Of a stretch of DNA of 64,000 nucleotides, positions 21,716 to 36,100 are shown piece after piece. The notes beneath the pieces were generated by a model. That model had not been told where the DNA came from. It searched no databases and saw nothing but the letters and a program-made list of their open reading frames with translations. The stretch covers positions 2,165,544-2,229,543 of the forward strand of contig NC_045151.1 in the NCBI RefSeq assembly GCF_008831285.2, written 5' to 3'. The stretch comes from Nymphaea colorata (lineage: Eukaryota; Streptophyta; Magnoliopsida; Nymphaeales; Nymphaeaceae). The first letter of the stretch is position 1. Every line of letters starts with the position of its first letter. The position numbers were made by a program, and so were the translations under genes.

Positions 21716-24539
21716 AGCAGGGTCATTATAGCATCTGAATCATTAACACTCCAACTTAAAGCCTCATACATATGAACAATGTTGTTAAATGCCACGATGC
21801 AACACAATGTGATGCATAAAAAAGCCAACCAATGCTACCAAAAATTTGTTAATGATCTCAAAAACAATATCAATTCAAACCACATGATGGTACAACTTTC
21901 CTAAGATGAATTCAAACCACATAAATTTAAAAATAACATATGCACTGAATACACCATCTGCAAGGCATTCCATGCATTTCATTTGAGACCTCGTTATCAT
22001 GTTTTGAGTGAACATAATATGAAAAAATGAATCTCATATGGAGACTTTGTCATTCAAAGGGGAATGAAGAAGTACACCAAAGTTACTAACGGTCGCAAAA
22101 TATGCCTACAATTTAAGAGAAAAACATCCAAAATACACGAGAAAAGTCGTAAGTAAATTCAATTTTGCATAGATCTGTTAAAAATAGTATAAGCAATTGA
22201 TTTAAGAACAATCAAAATGAAAAAAAAAAAACAATGGAACAGTCTCCATGTAATAATGAAGAAAACTTGTATGTGAAAAAGAGTGGAACATGTTTTAGTG
22301 TGCACACTTAACAACACTGTGTGTAAGTGCAAGTGTGTACAGTACAAAAGTTTAATATTGCATATGAAATTGGACAAACTTTGATGAACTTATAAAGAGG
22401 ATTGTTAAGTGATTTGTTGTCTTAGTTATTAGCTTTTTTTCTTCGATTGAAAAAAAGGTCAGCCGCAGCCGCTTTTACGGACACACACGCGCACACACAC
22501 ACACTCTTTTTCTCGTCTCTCTTTTTCTCGTGTTAAAACAAAGGGAGGCAGGGCCATGCTTTTGTAAAATAAAGGGAAAAAAAAAAAAAAAAAAACAGGT
22601 GGAGGCCACCGCCTCCCTAATCACGGGCTGCGGCTGCCCTTCCCTTGCCCACGGACAGATGAGATTTTTCCTTTTAATATCTATGTAGTTTTGGTAGTTA
22701 AATGGAAGCTTCAATCAATTAATTTACTTTGGTAGTTGGAGGGACGAGTTATCTTTTTCGACCGAAGAAAAAATGTTTTATAGGAAATTATAGCCAATTT
22801 TGGTTTTCAAAATGCATGCAAGTTGATGGATGGTATTTTTAAAGAAATCCATGCTTGAATCTTGAAAGAGAATTACTGTGAAAAAATCCTTTGAAGTGAA
22901 TAATGATAGGAAACGAAGATCCCTTTAGAATTTTGAATGATTTCAGGGACTTAAATTCATAAATTTTAAGGTTATGGATGTTTAAAATGAATTTTTCATT
23001 TAAGGGAAATTATTGTTTTTTAAGTTGATCAGCATATGGGGAAGCGGAAAACTGTGAACGCTGCTGTGAGAGTATGATGAGCTTTGATGAAATTCTGGTT
23101 TTTCTTAGGGGCAACTGATATACTCAAAATCATGGAATTTTAAAATCAAAATGTTTAATTTTCAAAAAATTAAATGATTAAAAAACAAGGTATTTTGTTT
23201 CCAAAATTAGGAAATTGAAACTTGGAATTTTGATTTCATCTTAGTTTAAAGAGGAATTGTGATTTTCATGTTTAAATCTAAATTTCAAACCATTAAACGC
23301 CCCTTTATGGAATACTTGAGCGAACTGCTTAAAATTAGATATGATACAAAAAATTAATATGCAATTAACAAATCAGATTTTATTTCAATTTAAAAAATAA
23401 CATTTGTTCAGATACGGATTCCAACTTAGATAAATATCTACTTGGATTTGGATTTAGTTTTAAATAAATATCATAGATTTAATTTTCATCTCTTGTTCTT
23501 AACATATTGTAATGTGGTTTAAGTTCCGTTTAAAAGTTGGACTGAGATTCAAGTGTAAGTTTTAAAAATATGGATTCAGCTTCATATGTGGCACAAACTT
23601 TCTTTCATAAAAAAAACATTTATATTTGAATCCAAATTTGAATTTGAACACATGAATATCCAATAAAAAGATATAACAGTTCATTCGATTCCGATTCGTT
23701 ATATTGATAAATTTAGCATGTTAGGCAGGTAATATTGGTTGCATGCTTACAACTTTAGCGGATTTGGATTTGAATTGGATATAGATTTAAATAAATATTA
23801 TATATTCAATATCTATAATATGGATTGGCGCTAACAAATTCTAAATTCTTACTTAAAAAAAGAAACAAAAACGCTTTTTAAAGTTTAAAATGTAATAACG
23901 TGTGTCAAAATTTTCAAATAACATATAATTACCTTGATGTAATATTGTATTAAGATATTTCATCGTCACAAGTGAAACACGGTAATATCCAATGAAAGTG
24001 ACCCCGACTGGCTACGGATGAAACTTATTAATAATTAAAATAAAAGAACACACAGTCTTTTCTTATTGTTAAAAGAATACCTAAAGTTCGACTGGAAAGA
24101 GATACATAAAGTTTTCACTAGTAAAGGACATTCATCTGCCTGTTTTCTCTTAGTGGCAACCTAAGTTTAGGCTAAAAATGAACAAAAAACAACTAGTTGA
24201 ACTTTAACAGATGTGCGCGTTATTTTGTAATAACTTTCTTAATGACCAATAATATCGATATATAATTAATTATATGCAAGAATCGTTTGTATTAACATTT
24301 TAAGATAATGACGTGAAACCTTTTTGTTAATGCTAGAAAGTTTCGGATATAATCCTAATTGCATTAGCGAAGACATAGTTGTTAGAGGATGAGATGGGAA
24401 ATTGTTGGCAATTAAATTTTCAAAAATAATCCGCGTGTTGTATACAATACGAAAATATTAAGTATGCTTTTAAAATTTCCCATTAATTACCAATGATTTT
24501 GACTTCGGTATGCATCTGTTCTATAATTTTTGTAAACGG
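21716..24539. other. AT-rich intergenic region, no gene recognised
   Basis: There are only short, non-conserved frames. Simple sequence includes a (CA)n-like run at 22480-22503 and an A run near 22578-22595. The stretch 23380-23830 repeats gatttggatt/aaataaatat words and looks like decayed repeat DNA. Confidence 0.4.
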
Positions 24540-24740
24540 CATTTGGGCAGACAGCAAATGTGGATGAAGTTTTGAAAAGAAGAAGGAAAAATCTGCAGAA
24601 GGGGAGAGGTGTGGATGAAGTTTTGAAAAGAAAAAAAATCTACGGTGGGGTTTGGGGAGAGAGAGAGGCGTGAATGGCATTTGGGCAACGACCAATGGGG
24701 ATGAAGTTTTGAAAGAAATCTAGAGGGAGAGAGAGGTGTC
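24540..24740 (+). repeat. Degenerate short tandem repeats upstream of the metalloprotease gene
   Basis: The word ggatgaagttttgaaa recurs three times (near 24560, 24613 and 24698). gcatttgggcaacgacc / gcatttgggcagacag occurs at either end. The block lies about 200-380 bases before the start codon, so it may be part of the promoter or leader. Confidence 0.65.
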
Positions 24741-24917
24741 TTCTGATTCACAGAGATCAGCTTTTTGGTGGCGTCTGATTTCGCCAAATCAGACGCGTCG
24801 TCAATATCCCTCCTCTTCTCACGACAGTGGTGCTCTCTCCTCCTCCTCAAGTGGTGGGTGGCGGCTGCCATCGGATAATGCATTGTAATCCTCCCCCGAC
24901 AGCATCCATATGACGCC

Positions 24918-27900
24918 ATGGCCATCACTCTCCTTCTCTCCTTTTCCCCTCCATTTACCAGCAACCAAATTTCCTCTTCCTCCTCCTTGTTCTCACTGTC
25001 AACATCTTCATCATTTTCATCCGTAGCAACTAGACTCTTCCCACCCACCAATTCTCTTATCCTCTTCGACCTGATAAGCGGAGGCCGAAGGAAGAGGAGG
25101 ATCGGTGGTATCTCGAGAGCTTCCTTGAGTGGGTGGCAGGAATACGAGGACGCAGTGAGAGAGAAAGACCTCGAGAGAGCACTCAAGTTCCTGGAATCCC
25201 TCGATGACGGCGAAGGCGATGGTGTTGGTTCCGCCGTCCTTCCTCCGTTGGAATCCTCATCCTCTCCTCCATCCTCTTCTGCGTCGACGAGGAGGAAACG
25301 GCAAGCCATCGTGGATGGGAGGAGGGCCGAGCGCGACTGGGAGATCCTCGACGCCTGCATCAACGCGGACGACATGAAGTTGGTAGGCTCCGCCTATTCC
25401 TTCCTTCAGTCCAGGGGGTTTATACCCACATTCGGCAAGTTTCAGAACGTTGGTATGCCAATTCTTGCCCTTTTCCTGTGAATGCCTGCTGCCTTCCTTG
25501 GTTTTCCCATTTGCTTACCCTAATTCATTCGTGGCCGCACCTCAGCGTGGAGATAATATCGCGATTTGAAAAACGTGACTTTCGGAGAAAACATGGCTTA
25601 CTGAACTAAAACGAGTTTGCAACGTAATATTGGAAAAAAAAATGGAAGCCTTGCGAAACCAGAAACTATAATACTGTAATGGAACTGGTGGGTGCAGGAA
25701 AACTTTATTATTGGTTGATCGTCCAGCAATAGTAGCTCGTTTTGGTTGTTGTTTACTTTTTCGAGGGTTGGAGAGAGTGTAGCTACTCACCACAGTGATG
25801 TTTGGTTCCATGATGGCCACAGCGGTCGCTTTTCAGAGGAGAGTGCATGATGTTGTGCCTTAGCTTGATTAGCTGCTGGCCTTCAAAAAGTGCTTGATCA
25901 CGATGAACCCTTTGGAGCCTATGCTTTGAAACCTATCTTTCTTTTCCCTGTTGAATTTGCATTGTTCCTTCTTGAATTTGCATTGGTCTGTGACATTTTA
26001 ATATGTTTTACAGTATTGGAAGGACCAAGAGAAGTGACTCCAGCAGTTTTAAAATCATTAACTGGCTTGGAAGGTATGCCTTATTTTTGTGTTCGGCACA
26101 GTCGTTTCTATATGTAACACATTATTTCGCTGGTACTGTTCGTGTAGTTTTTTGCACATTATAACCGCTTTTAATTTTTGTGGTGTAGTAGCTACTTGTT
26201 CTACTTTTGCACTTGAGTTTTTTTTAAATCTCTGATCCGTAGAGATTTTTTTGTAGCTTCCAAGCTTTCTCCCAAGAAATGGGGTCTTTCAGGAACTTCC
26301 AGTGCTATACTGCTTGCCTTCCTTGGTGGTACATCATTTCTTGTTTCTCAAGGGATAGATGTAAGGCCCAATCTAGCTGCTGTGCTAGGCCTTGCTTGGC
26401 TGGACTCAGTTTTCCTAGGTGGCTGCTGTGTTGCTCAAATATCATGTCTTTGGCCGCCATATAGGCGTAGAATTCTTGTTCATGAAGCAGGACATCTTCT
26501 AGTAGGTAATTTGCTTTGCTGAACAGTGAACAGTTACAGTCTCCTTGGCAGAATCATGAGTTAAAATCTAATAGATAGTTAACAAATATTTGTGATTTTA
26601 GTGCTGTGCATATAATGTGATTTTTTTCTTCCATTTATGATCATTTCTTGTTGTATTTGAATGGCACAAACTGCAGTTAGCAACTACTCATAACCTCAAT
26701 GGATGCATGATTGTGGTCTCCATACCCGTGCCCATGTTAGGTGGGTATGATTACCCGTTCTTTTGCATAATGGTACATAATCTATGTCACATGGGTATGG
26801 TGCCGGTATGAGTACCGAAGCAGAGCATTATATAACAAAAGTTATGATTTGAAACAAACAAAACACACATTCATGTTTCATATATATATATATATATGCA
26901 TATGTGTGTGTGTGAATATGTACATAATACATATAAAAGAAACAGTAAGATTTTGAAAAATTTAAACAAACAACACAACACAAGTATACTGCAGACTCCA
27001 ATTTCTAAATGTTACTGCAGTAATGCCTGTGCAGATCTAACGTGAATGCAGTAGTGCAGTTCGAACTGCATTACTGCAGTCACGTTACTGATGGCCTGGT
27101 AATAACAATTATTTAGGAAATACTCAGCATCATTTACTGATATGAAGCTTGGCAGCAGGCATACAGAGTCTGGTTTTAGGCGTTTAACATTTTAAGAGAA
27201 CTGAAAACAAACAAATTATAGAAAGTACAAGGGAAGCACACAGAAAATGCACAAACCTGCTGAGAACAAACTGTTTTACATAACCAAAAAGTGTCCAGAT
27301 TCCAGATGAGAAAACAAAGCAGAATCAATGATTCAACAGGTCACTGTGTACGAAATAAAAAGTATGCATCGATGATTAAATACCATTAACAATAACTGTA
27401 AAAACATATGCATTAATGCAAGGTGCAAAAGAAGAGATGACTCAATACCAGTTGCTGGAGGACATGAAAGAATAGCCAGAAATTCAATATCTTGCTAGAA
27501 AAGGATTGCTAGAGGAGGTACAAAAATGCTTCAAGTTGTTGGAAAGAATGGCACCTGCTGTTTTGCTGGATCTAGCCTCGGTTGTTGGAAAAAATCACCA
27601 GAAAATGTCATGGACAAGTGAAGAAGAAACTGGTGCCGCGAAGGACATCACCTAGAGTCCTCATCTTTGTTTGAGGGCTCTTGTTTTACCATGCATAGAT
27701 GCGGTATCAAAAAAAGCCCTAATTTCTAGATAAAAAGGACTCTGTCAATTTTGACCAAATCCAAAAATAGTTGGATTTGAGCATGGTTGCATTGACCACA
27801 TGCGATACCATTGCCATCTCCTGGGCCATACCATACCTGTACCCGTGTAGGATTATATCAACACGGATACTGCGCCCGGACAAAGGTGTTCATGTGGCTG

Positions 27901-30900
27901 TTAGCCTGCGACTAACAAGGAAGCTTAACTTCCGCACTGTGCTCCAGTGAAAACCCAGCCTTCATAGTAATCTCTGATATCATTCATAATTAGGATTAAC
28001 TCCATAAGGACCTTATATACTTTGTTTCCTTTTATTGGGGTGGGTTATTATCTCCTACTGTCCACCCGATCCTTCTACCTAACGTGACAAACTCAACATA
28101 CATTTTCAGCCCCGAAGGACCAACCTCTGACTCCCTATTGAACTGGACCCATACCCCACAAGGTCCAACCCTACTCTCCCCTTACAAAACAGCTTGTCCT
28201 CAAGGTGTAAATTCTGGAAAGCGAGACTGTATGTCTTCTGCTAACTCCCAAGTTGCTGGCAGATCATCATAAGTGTTCCACTTGATGAGTCATTCAGTCC
28301 AGAGCTTAATTCACTTGTGGTAAGGGTATAGGGCTTCTGGTTCAATTAGTGCAGGAGCTTCTCTGGCTTCCTCCCTTGTGGGTGGATTGAAACAGGGTTT
28401 CAACTTTGAAGCGTGAAGGGTCAAGAAACTTAAATTCATAGGCTACAGAGCCTATCCTCCTTTTAACTTGGTATGGGCCAACAAACCTTGGTGCCACCTT
28501 GCCACTATCTTTCTTTAGTGTTGAGCCTATGGCATGGGTAGGGCGCCGAAGGAAGACCCAATCTCCTTCCTTCAGCAGCATGTCTTGGTGTCTCTTGTTA
28601 TACTATATCACCATGCGGTTTCGGGCAGCAGCTAGGTATTGTTTGAGATCCTGGATGACTGTGTTCCTGTACCTCAACTGGAGATCTACATCTTCCTCCC
28701 TTGCTATTCCTGGTTGATAACTCCTCAGGTCAGGTGGGGGCATCTATAGATAGCTTTAAAAGGCGTGACTCATGTTGAAGAGTGCCAGCTTGTGTTATAT
28801 GCATATTTAGTCCAGCTCAAGTAGTCTGCCCACAGTTTTGGACGATGTCCTGTGAAGCACTTGAGGTAAGTTTTGAGGCTTTTGTTCACTATCTCTGTCT
28901 GCGCATCCGATTGTAGACGATAAGCTGTGGACATCTGCAGCTTGGAGCCTTGAAGTTGGAAGTATTCCTTCCAAAATGAGCTTAGAAATAGGGAGTCTTG
29001 ATCACTAACTATTGTTCGAGGCATGCCATGGAGTTTTTCCATGTAGTCATGGAAAGTTCTAGCCACCGTCTTCGTGGAGAAGGGGTGGGCTAATGCTATG
29101 AAATGAGCATGTTTTGATAGACAATCTATCACCACCAAAATTGCTGACTTCCCCTTAGATTTTGGCAGCCCTTCCATGAAATCCATAGAAATATCCTCCT
29201 AGATGCGGTCGGAAATCGGAGGTGGCTGTAGTAATGCTGTGGGTTTCCTGGTTTCTTGCTTGTTTTATTGGCAGACTTGGCACCTCCAAACATAATTTGT
29301 GAATGACCTTTTCATCCCAGGCCAATAGAAAGAGGATCGCATCCTTCTATATGCCCTTTCCACTCACCTCATGGCCTGCTGCTTTGGAGTTATGGAAATG
29401 GTCCAGAAGTGTCTCCAGAAGCTCTGCTTCGAAAGGTATAAACACTCTTCCTTGGTAGTACATGTATGGTTTTCGCCACACATATCCATAGCATTGGGTA
29501 CGGCTGCTGCTTATGCGCCTCTTTATGTCCTGTACAGAGGCTGCTGCCTGATGTACCTGCTTGATCTTGTCCCACAGCTCCACCTGTGCCTGAGAAAAAG
29601 TCATTAGGGTCATTAGAGACTCACCCAACTGAACGCATGCGCGTGACAACCCATCCGCTACTGGCTTCTCCTTCCCGTTTCAAAATTTTATCTCGAAGTC
29701 AAATCCCATGAACTTAACAATCCAACATTCCAAGGTAGGGGACAAGGACTTCTGCTACAAGCAGTATTTGAGGCTGTGGTGGTTGGTTAGCATTAACTCC
29801 CTAAGGACCTCATATACTCTGATTCCTTTGATTGGGGTGGGTTATTATCTCCTACTGTCCACCTGATCCATCTACATAACATAACAGACTCAACATACAT
29901 TTTCAGCCCCGAAGGACCGACCTGTGACTCCCTACTGAACTGGACCCATAACCCATAGGGTCCAACCTTTAACAATACTCACCCTTAACAGTGGCATAAT
30001 GCATAATGTATGATGTGTCACGTTACATTAGTTTTGGGGTGTATGCTACATTACATCCCATAAATAGTTTAACATAATATTATATGTCTTTATTGTTTGA
30101 TATGGTATGTTACAGTCCATATAATATGATATTGACCTGTACATTGTTGTCAATACAAATGAAATATTGGGAAATCAAATTAAAAAAAAAAAAAAAACTA
30201 CATATAATTTTAGGGGACTGAATCCCCTTTTCTTCATTCGTGGGTATAAAGGGAAGGGAAGAAGAAGTGAGAAGAAAAATAGAAAAAGAAGCTTCAAAAG
30301 GGGAAAATGAAAAAGAGAAATAAGAAGAAAAGAGGAGAAGAAAAAGAACTTGAGAAGAGGGTCAGAGAGAGGATCCCCTCCCCCTATCCTTTAGTATATG
30401 GACATTATTGGGAGTCCTCTCCTTTATTCATATGCACACTATACTACCTGTTATGTCCTAACGTAGAACTTGACTTAAGTTTCCTGTTTGTGGATTGCAA
30501 CTTGACTTGTTTGATAAAAAGAGATCTATGCACTAGGACACAAGATTGTCATGGGACTTAGGTATATATGACGGTAGTACTTTTTCAAATCTTAAACATG
30601 GGACCATTCCCAAGCTATTCCCGATAAGTGTGATGCTAAAGAGAAGTTCTTTCCTCTAAAGATGCTAAAATCAACTTTTCTGCTATATTAAGATATAAAG
30701 GTACTTTGGTTCATTTAATAAAATCACTAAAATGACAAAAAATAATATGTTTTAAGCTAGCATTCACAACATTAATGCAATTGATTGCAATCCCTTGCTT
30801 GTTATTAGTCTTCAGAAAGCTTTTGTCTATTTACTTTTATCCCTTTCATATAATTTTCTTTGGAGGGTTGTTGAATTTGAAAAGACAATGTTAACCAAAT

Positions 30901-33157
30901 TTTCATTTTTGTGAGTGCCACTGCCATGACGTATATTTATTTTGATTTTTCTGGATACATGTGGTGTAAAAGAAAGGTATCCTTCAAAACTGAAGTGATC
31001 CTCTTCAAAAATAGGTTGAACAATCTCAATATCTTCACAAGCCTCACAATGTACTCATAAGAGTATAACCACAAGCGTGCACAAAAGACAACAGCAGAAG
31101 TGGTGATGCTCGAGGAGCAGAGGCTCCCAACTTTCCCCTTGTCCCAAGCATCCAAGCTGTCTGGCTTGCACTTATGCACAAAGAATTGAACCAGTGACTG
31201 GCTACCTATCAGTCACTGGTCCGAGACAAAACCTTCGGAGTTATACAAAACACACGACACAAGGAAAAAGAATATCTGACTAACGAAAAATGAGCATGAA
31301 GGCTATATAAACCTGAAGGAGGCATCCACCCTCTATTTCAGTGTGAGGTTAGCAAAATAACTATCTGGCTGCTCCAATAAGTATCAGCTAGGGTAGTTTT
31401 ATCATTTGGAAAAGCTTGTCCTAGCAAAAATAAATGATACAAGACAAAAGAATTAATAATATAATGGAAGCAATACATATAAATGGTTATAAGTTGAAAC
31501 ACACACAACAAATAGTTTCTGACTGCATTACATTGAGCTTAATGTATGGATGACCTTTGATTTTTTCTCCTCATGGATCTGCAGCATATCTCCTGGGCTG
31601 CGCCGTTCGTGGTGTGATTTTGGATCCCATTGTAGCAATGCAGATGGGCATACAAGGGCAGGTACGATAGTTGGAATGAGGAATGCATTATTGTGTTTAA
31701 TGCCATGGGCATGAATTATCCACTTGCCTTTTACATGTTACCAATTTTTGTGTATATGGATGGCAGAACGTGGGATCAGTTATTCATTTGATGATTAAGA
31801 CCAAAAGGCCTTAAAAGAATTATCTTTTAGATCCTTGAATTTCTTTCTGATTTAGTATTTGTGAATATCATATAACATTGTGTTTGTATTACTTGGTGAG
31901 AAAGCTAGACTAGTAAAACATACATACGCATGTCAGATTTACTGATAGCAAGACTACCACAAAATTTCAGGTGAAGCTGATATATGATCATTCTTGTCGA
32001 CTATTGATTAGTTACCAAACATATTCATTTTTTCAAATTATTGTGACCTATATATGTTAAGATGCACACTCGTCATGCTTTGCCTATAGATTAGGAATTC
32101 TACCTTGAGGCATTTGAAAAGGATCCAACTCCTCACCTACAAGGGAATGGAATCAGGCTTGAAGATCATCTATTTGATAGGCATATAGAAATACAAGTGC
32201 AGTGGTTACATCACCATATGAACCGGGGGTGATATCTCCAGGTGCGGCATCTAATAATTAAGCAGAACAAACGGAAGTCGCACCAACCTTTATGACATAC
32301 TTGGAGCTACTTTTAGGTCGATCAATTGTAGAAGAATAGAGCCACCCACCAGGCCAATGCCTAAGCAGAGTTTGAGCCTGCTAATTATGCAATTTTAATA
32401 TGCGAAGAAACTTTCTGTCTGTCTATGACCTGTTCAAGTTTTATTGGTCTTCCAATTGTTCTCTTGAATGGTTGTTGTTACAGCCGGCAGCCTTAGAGAG
32501 AGAAAACGTAACTTCATTCACTAACCCTAATCTCCATAATAAAGAGATTAGGGTTGAAGAGAGATTTACAAAGTACATCAACAGAAAATAGAGAAATGTT
32601 TAAAGAGACCTCCTAACTATTAAATATTGCAAAGAACCACCTACAAACATAAACTCTTCTAAGTAGTACATGTATCATGTGGAGCAGCATCAACGGACAT
32701 AGCACTGTCTATCATAACTGTAGAGGCCGACGGTTGAGTAGATCTGTGTGCTAAGAACTCCTCATACTCTGACTTGTTGATATTCACAGTCAGAGTCTCA
32801 GGATTGAAAGAAGGTAAAGACCCCTCTACTACTGATGAAGCTGCCTGGATAGATCCAATAGGAGACTGTAATGAATTCTTGCCCTGCTTAGATGCAACAC
32901 CTTTTCCTTGGGGTATAGCCGAAGGATGACCAAGGTTATCCCAACATCTGTCTTCCAACTTAGGAGCATCTAACTTTACAATGGAGCCATAAGAAAAGAG
33001 ATTGCTGTGTTCTTATGCTCATATTGTGTCTCTGTCTTGACTTCAACGGCCATAGTGCCATAGTGCACGACTTGACAATGTGATCTTAATCTGGTTGCAC
33101 TATGATACAATCAAGAGTATAACATGCAGCAATCAACTTGAGAAAACTTAGGCAGTA

Positions 33158-33188
<31 letters not shown>

Positions 33189-36100
33189 CTTGCACCAAAA
33201 GCAGTTCTTAAAAAGAATTTTTGTGAACTTGCTGCTGTCCACCAATCACAACAATCATTAAATGAACAAGAATATACGAACTTCTTGTTCAAAACAGGCC
33301 ACCAGGCTTCTACGTATCCACATATGCATATAAAAATAACTTTGTTGTTCAAATCAGTCCACCAATCTCAACAATCAATAAATGAACAGGAATATATGAA
33401 CTTATGAACTTGCTGTTCAAAACAGTCTATCAGGCTTCTATGTATCCACATATGCATATAAAAAAACTTTGTTGTTCCAAATCAGTCCACTAGATTATAA
33501 AGCAGACATTCAATCTGATAAAAAAATATACTCAATGTGCAGCTACTCCACTTGCAGCCACTTTTCCACAGTCATAAAAAATATGATAAGAATATGGTCC
33601 ACGTGCATTTAATCTTCCACGAGCTCAGATCTGAATCCACATGCAGCTACGCTTCCCATGAGCCTAGATCTGAATAATAATGGAGTCCATGTGCTGCTAT
33701 TCATCCACGAAGCTAGATCTGACTTACAACTTTCCACTGCAACTCCCACGCAGTTGCTTACGCTCCACTACATCCACGTTGGGGACCTAATCACAAATAC
33801 CTCTCACATGTGATTAGGTTTCCCTTTCACGCTGCTTCACTATCTTTCGATCAGCAGAGAGAAGAGAGAAAGGAGGGATAGAGGAAGAGAAGAAGTGGGA
33901 AGAGATGGGAGAGGAAGAGGAGAAGGGGTCACCGGAAAATCACGATAGCCGCCGGCGGAGAAGGGTGGAGATCGCTGGCTCTGATACCATGTTACAGCCG
34001 GCAGCCTTAGAGAGAGAAAACGTAACTTCATTCACTAACCCTAATCTCCATAATAAAGAGATTAGGGTTGAAGAGAGATTTACAAAGTACATCAACAGAA
34101 AATAGAGAAATGTTTAAAGAGATCTCCTAACTATTAAATATTGCAAAGAACCACCTAGAAACATAAACTCTTCTAATTCAACAGTTGTTAAGGATGTCTC
34201 ATGGAAAATTGACATGCTTGTCCTGTATGAATGTGGCACTGAGACTCAACACCAGGACAGTTGGTGAACATGTCAAACTAGTGTCAAGCACACTAAGACT
34301 TTGTGATAACTGGTCTACTTTTCTTCTGTGTGATTGATTTTCTTTCATGTGAATTATGTTGCTTTCCATAACATGCCATCAGCTGCATTACACTTAATTT
34401 TGGTTTATTCTTTCATGTATTTAGTTGTCAAGATTTTTAGTTGTTTCCAAGTGTGTTGCTTTAAGATGATGTTGAGTTGATATAGCATTTTGTTTCTCTT
34501 ATGTATATGATAACAAACAAATACATGTTTGTGTGGCTGGTTTCCTGTATCCTAAGTTTGAAAATTGTAGTACCCTGCGAAGCATATAGCACAGTGCCGT
34601 ATTCTCACATCCATATCCATGTCATGTTCTATAATTCAGTTAATGTTTGAGCATCCATGATCTGCTATGAGTAGTTCACTAGTTGTCTAGAAGAGTTTGA
34701 AGGACATTCTTACAAAAGACAAACTGTGCATTTTTACATACATGTGGCTGTTTACTGTTGGTTGCTAGTCTTGTATTACTTTTTCATTGAGTAATCCATC
34801 TTAGTGCATGAATATCTAGAGAATTACACTTATGGCCTTAAAAATGCAATTAAAAGCACATTCCAGCGACCTGAATGAAACATGACTCAAGTTCAACATG
34901 GCAGATGGCACAGTACAATTTGTAAAAAAACAATGAGACTTTAAGAGTATTTTTCATTGCATGGAATGTAAACTTGGCATTCTGCGCAATACATGAGTCC
35001 AACGACCCATGCAAAGAAAAGACATGGAAGGCGGTCTTCTTGCTACCTGCAGTGTAAAAAGGGATTTGTATTCTGCTGCATGCAAACACAGACAGAAGCC
35101 ACTCTGTGGAATTCAGCACCATTCCTTGAATGCTAGAAACAGCATTGTCCCGTTCCTGGCATTCCAAGAATAGGAGTCGAACATACTTGAATGTTCGGTT
35201 GGAAACTATTGTTTTAGTCAACAACTTTCTTGATTAATGAAGTGGAAAAGAATTTCTTAAGTTCAGTAAGGTGAATTCCTTGGATTTGCCAAAATGATGT
35301 TTGATATGAATTTGTTGAAAGTTTGAGCAAGAATTATTTATAAATGTTTTTTTAGAAAAGACAAATTTCTATTGGAGGCAAGTATAGACTCTTAGATAAT
35401 TCATTACATGGGTTTGACTTTTGCATTTCTAGTATGTTCTTCACAAAATTTGGCATCTAACGGTCACGACACTGAACTTGCTCACAACTGGTCACTGTAC
35501 AGCTAGCATGCGAAGGTCACACCTAAATTCCTAATGAAGTGTGCTTCACATGCCTGGCATGTTTACTAGAAGTAGCTCGATCATAGCTAAGGCTAGCAGT
35601 GTCCCTAAAAGTCAAACAACGTATTTGAAATCATCCTAGAGTTCTACAGCATGGTATGGGTCTACCCTTTGCTTTTTGTTTGCACACTTGTGTTCATTGG
35701 CCTATTATCTTATTGTCTCCTATGAGTGGTTTCTGCAATAAAATGGCTGATGAGAGCGTTTAATATGATAACTCTTCCCTATGGGGCGTTTGGCAACAGT
35801 AACAGGTTGTTACTGTTCCATGGCACAGCAACAACCAGTTACTGTTGCCCAGATGGTCCCTTCAGGACCCAACTTCACATTTTATTTTAATTATAATAAT
35901 TTTCTGATATTTACATAGCTAATATTTTAGCAGCAATATGCAGATTATGAGTCTTGGTTGCCATTTTATTACAGTTCTTTTCTTAAAGTAATTTTCTTAT
36001 AGGCTGGAACCCAGTTTTGGGATGAAGGGCTGGAGAATGAGCTTTCAGAGGGGAAGCTTACTGGTCCTACTTTTGATAGGTATGCAATTTTTTGTCATGG

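Larger units (their letters stand above)
32476..34183 (-). mobile_element. Short non-autonomous copia element in intron 4
   Basis: Direct repeats 32476-32662 and 33990-34183 are nearly identical LTRs. The right one runs from tgttacagccgg to ttcaaca. A perfect 5-bp duplication gttgt flanks the element (32471-32475 and 34184-34188). The sequence ggctctgatacca at 33977-33989, right next to the right LTR, is the reverse complement of the tRNA-Met primer site, so the element runs right to left. The interior is only about 1.3 kb and encodes just a gag/protease-junction relic. The inner end of the left LTR lacks the last few bases. This is a small, internally deleted copia copy. Confidence 0.92.

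Noticed and set aside
24521-25375. 284-residue minus-strand frame with Ser/Pro-rich sequence
   Set aside because: Antisense shadow of exon 1 of the metalloprotease gene and its upstream repeats.
27860-29979. Possible 4-5 bp target duplication (atac) for the gypsy element
   Set aside because: Only four bases match and the left LTR end is not defined, so it is indistinguishable from chance.
33601-33735. agatctgaa series considered as a CRISPR-like or satellite array
   Set aside because: Spacing and sequence are irregular, and CRISPR arrays are not expected in a plant nuclear genome; it is an internally repetitive part of a retroelement.
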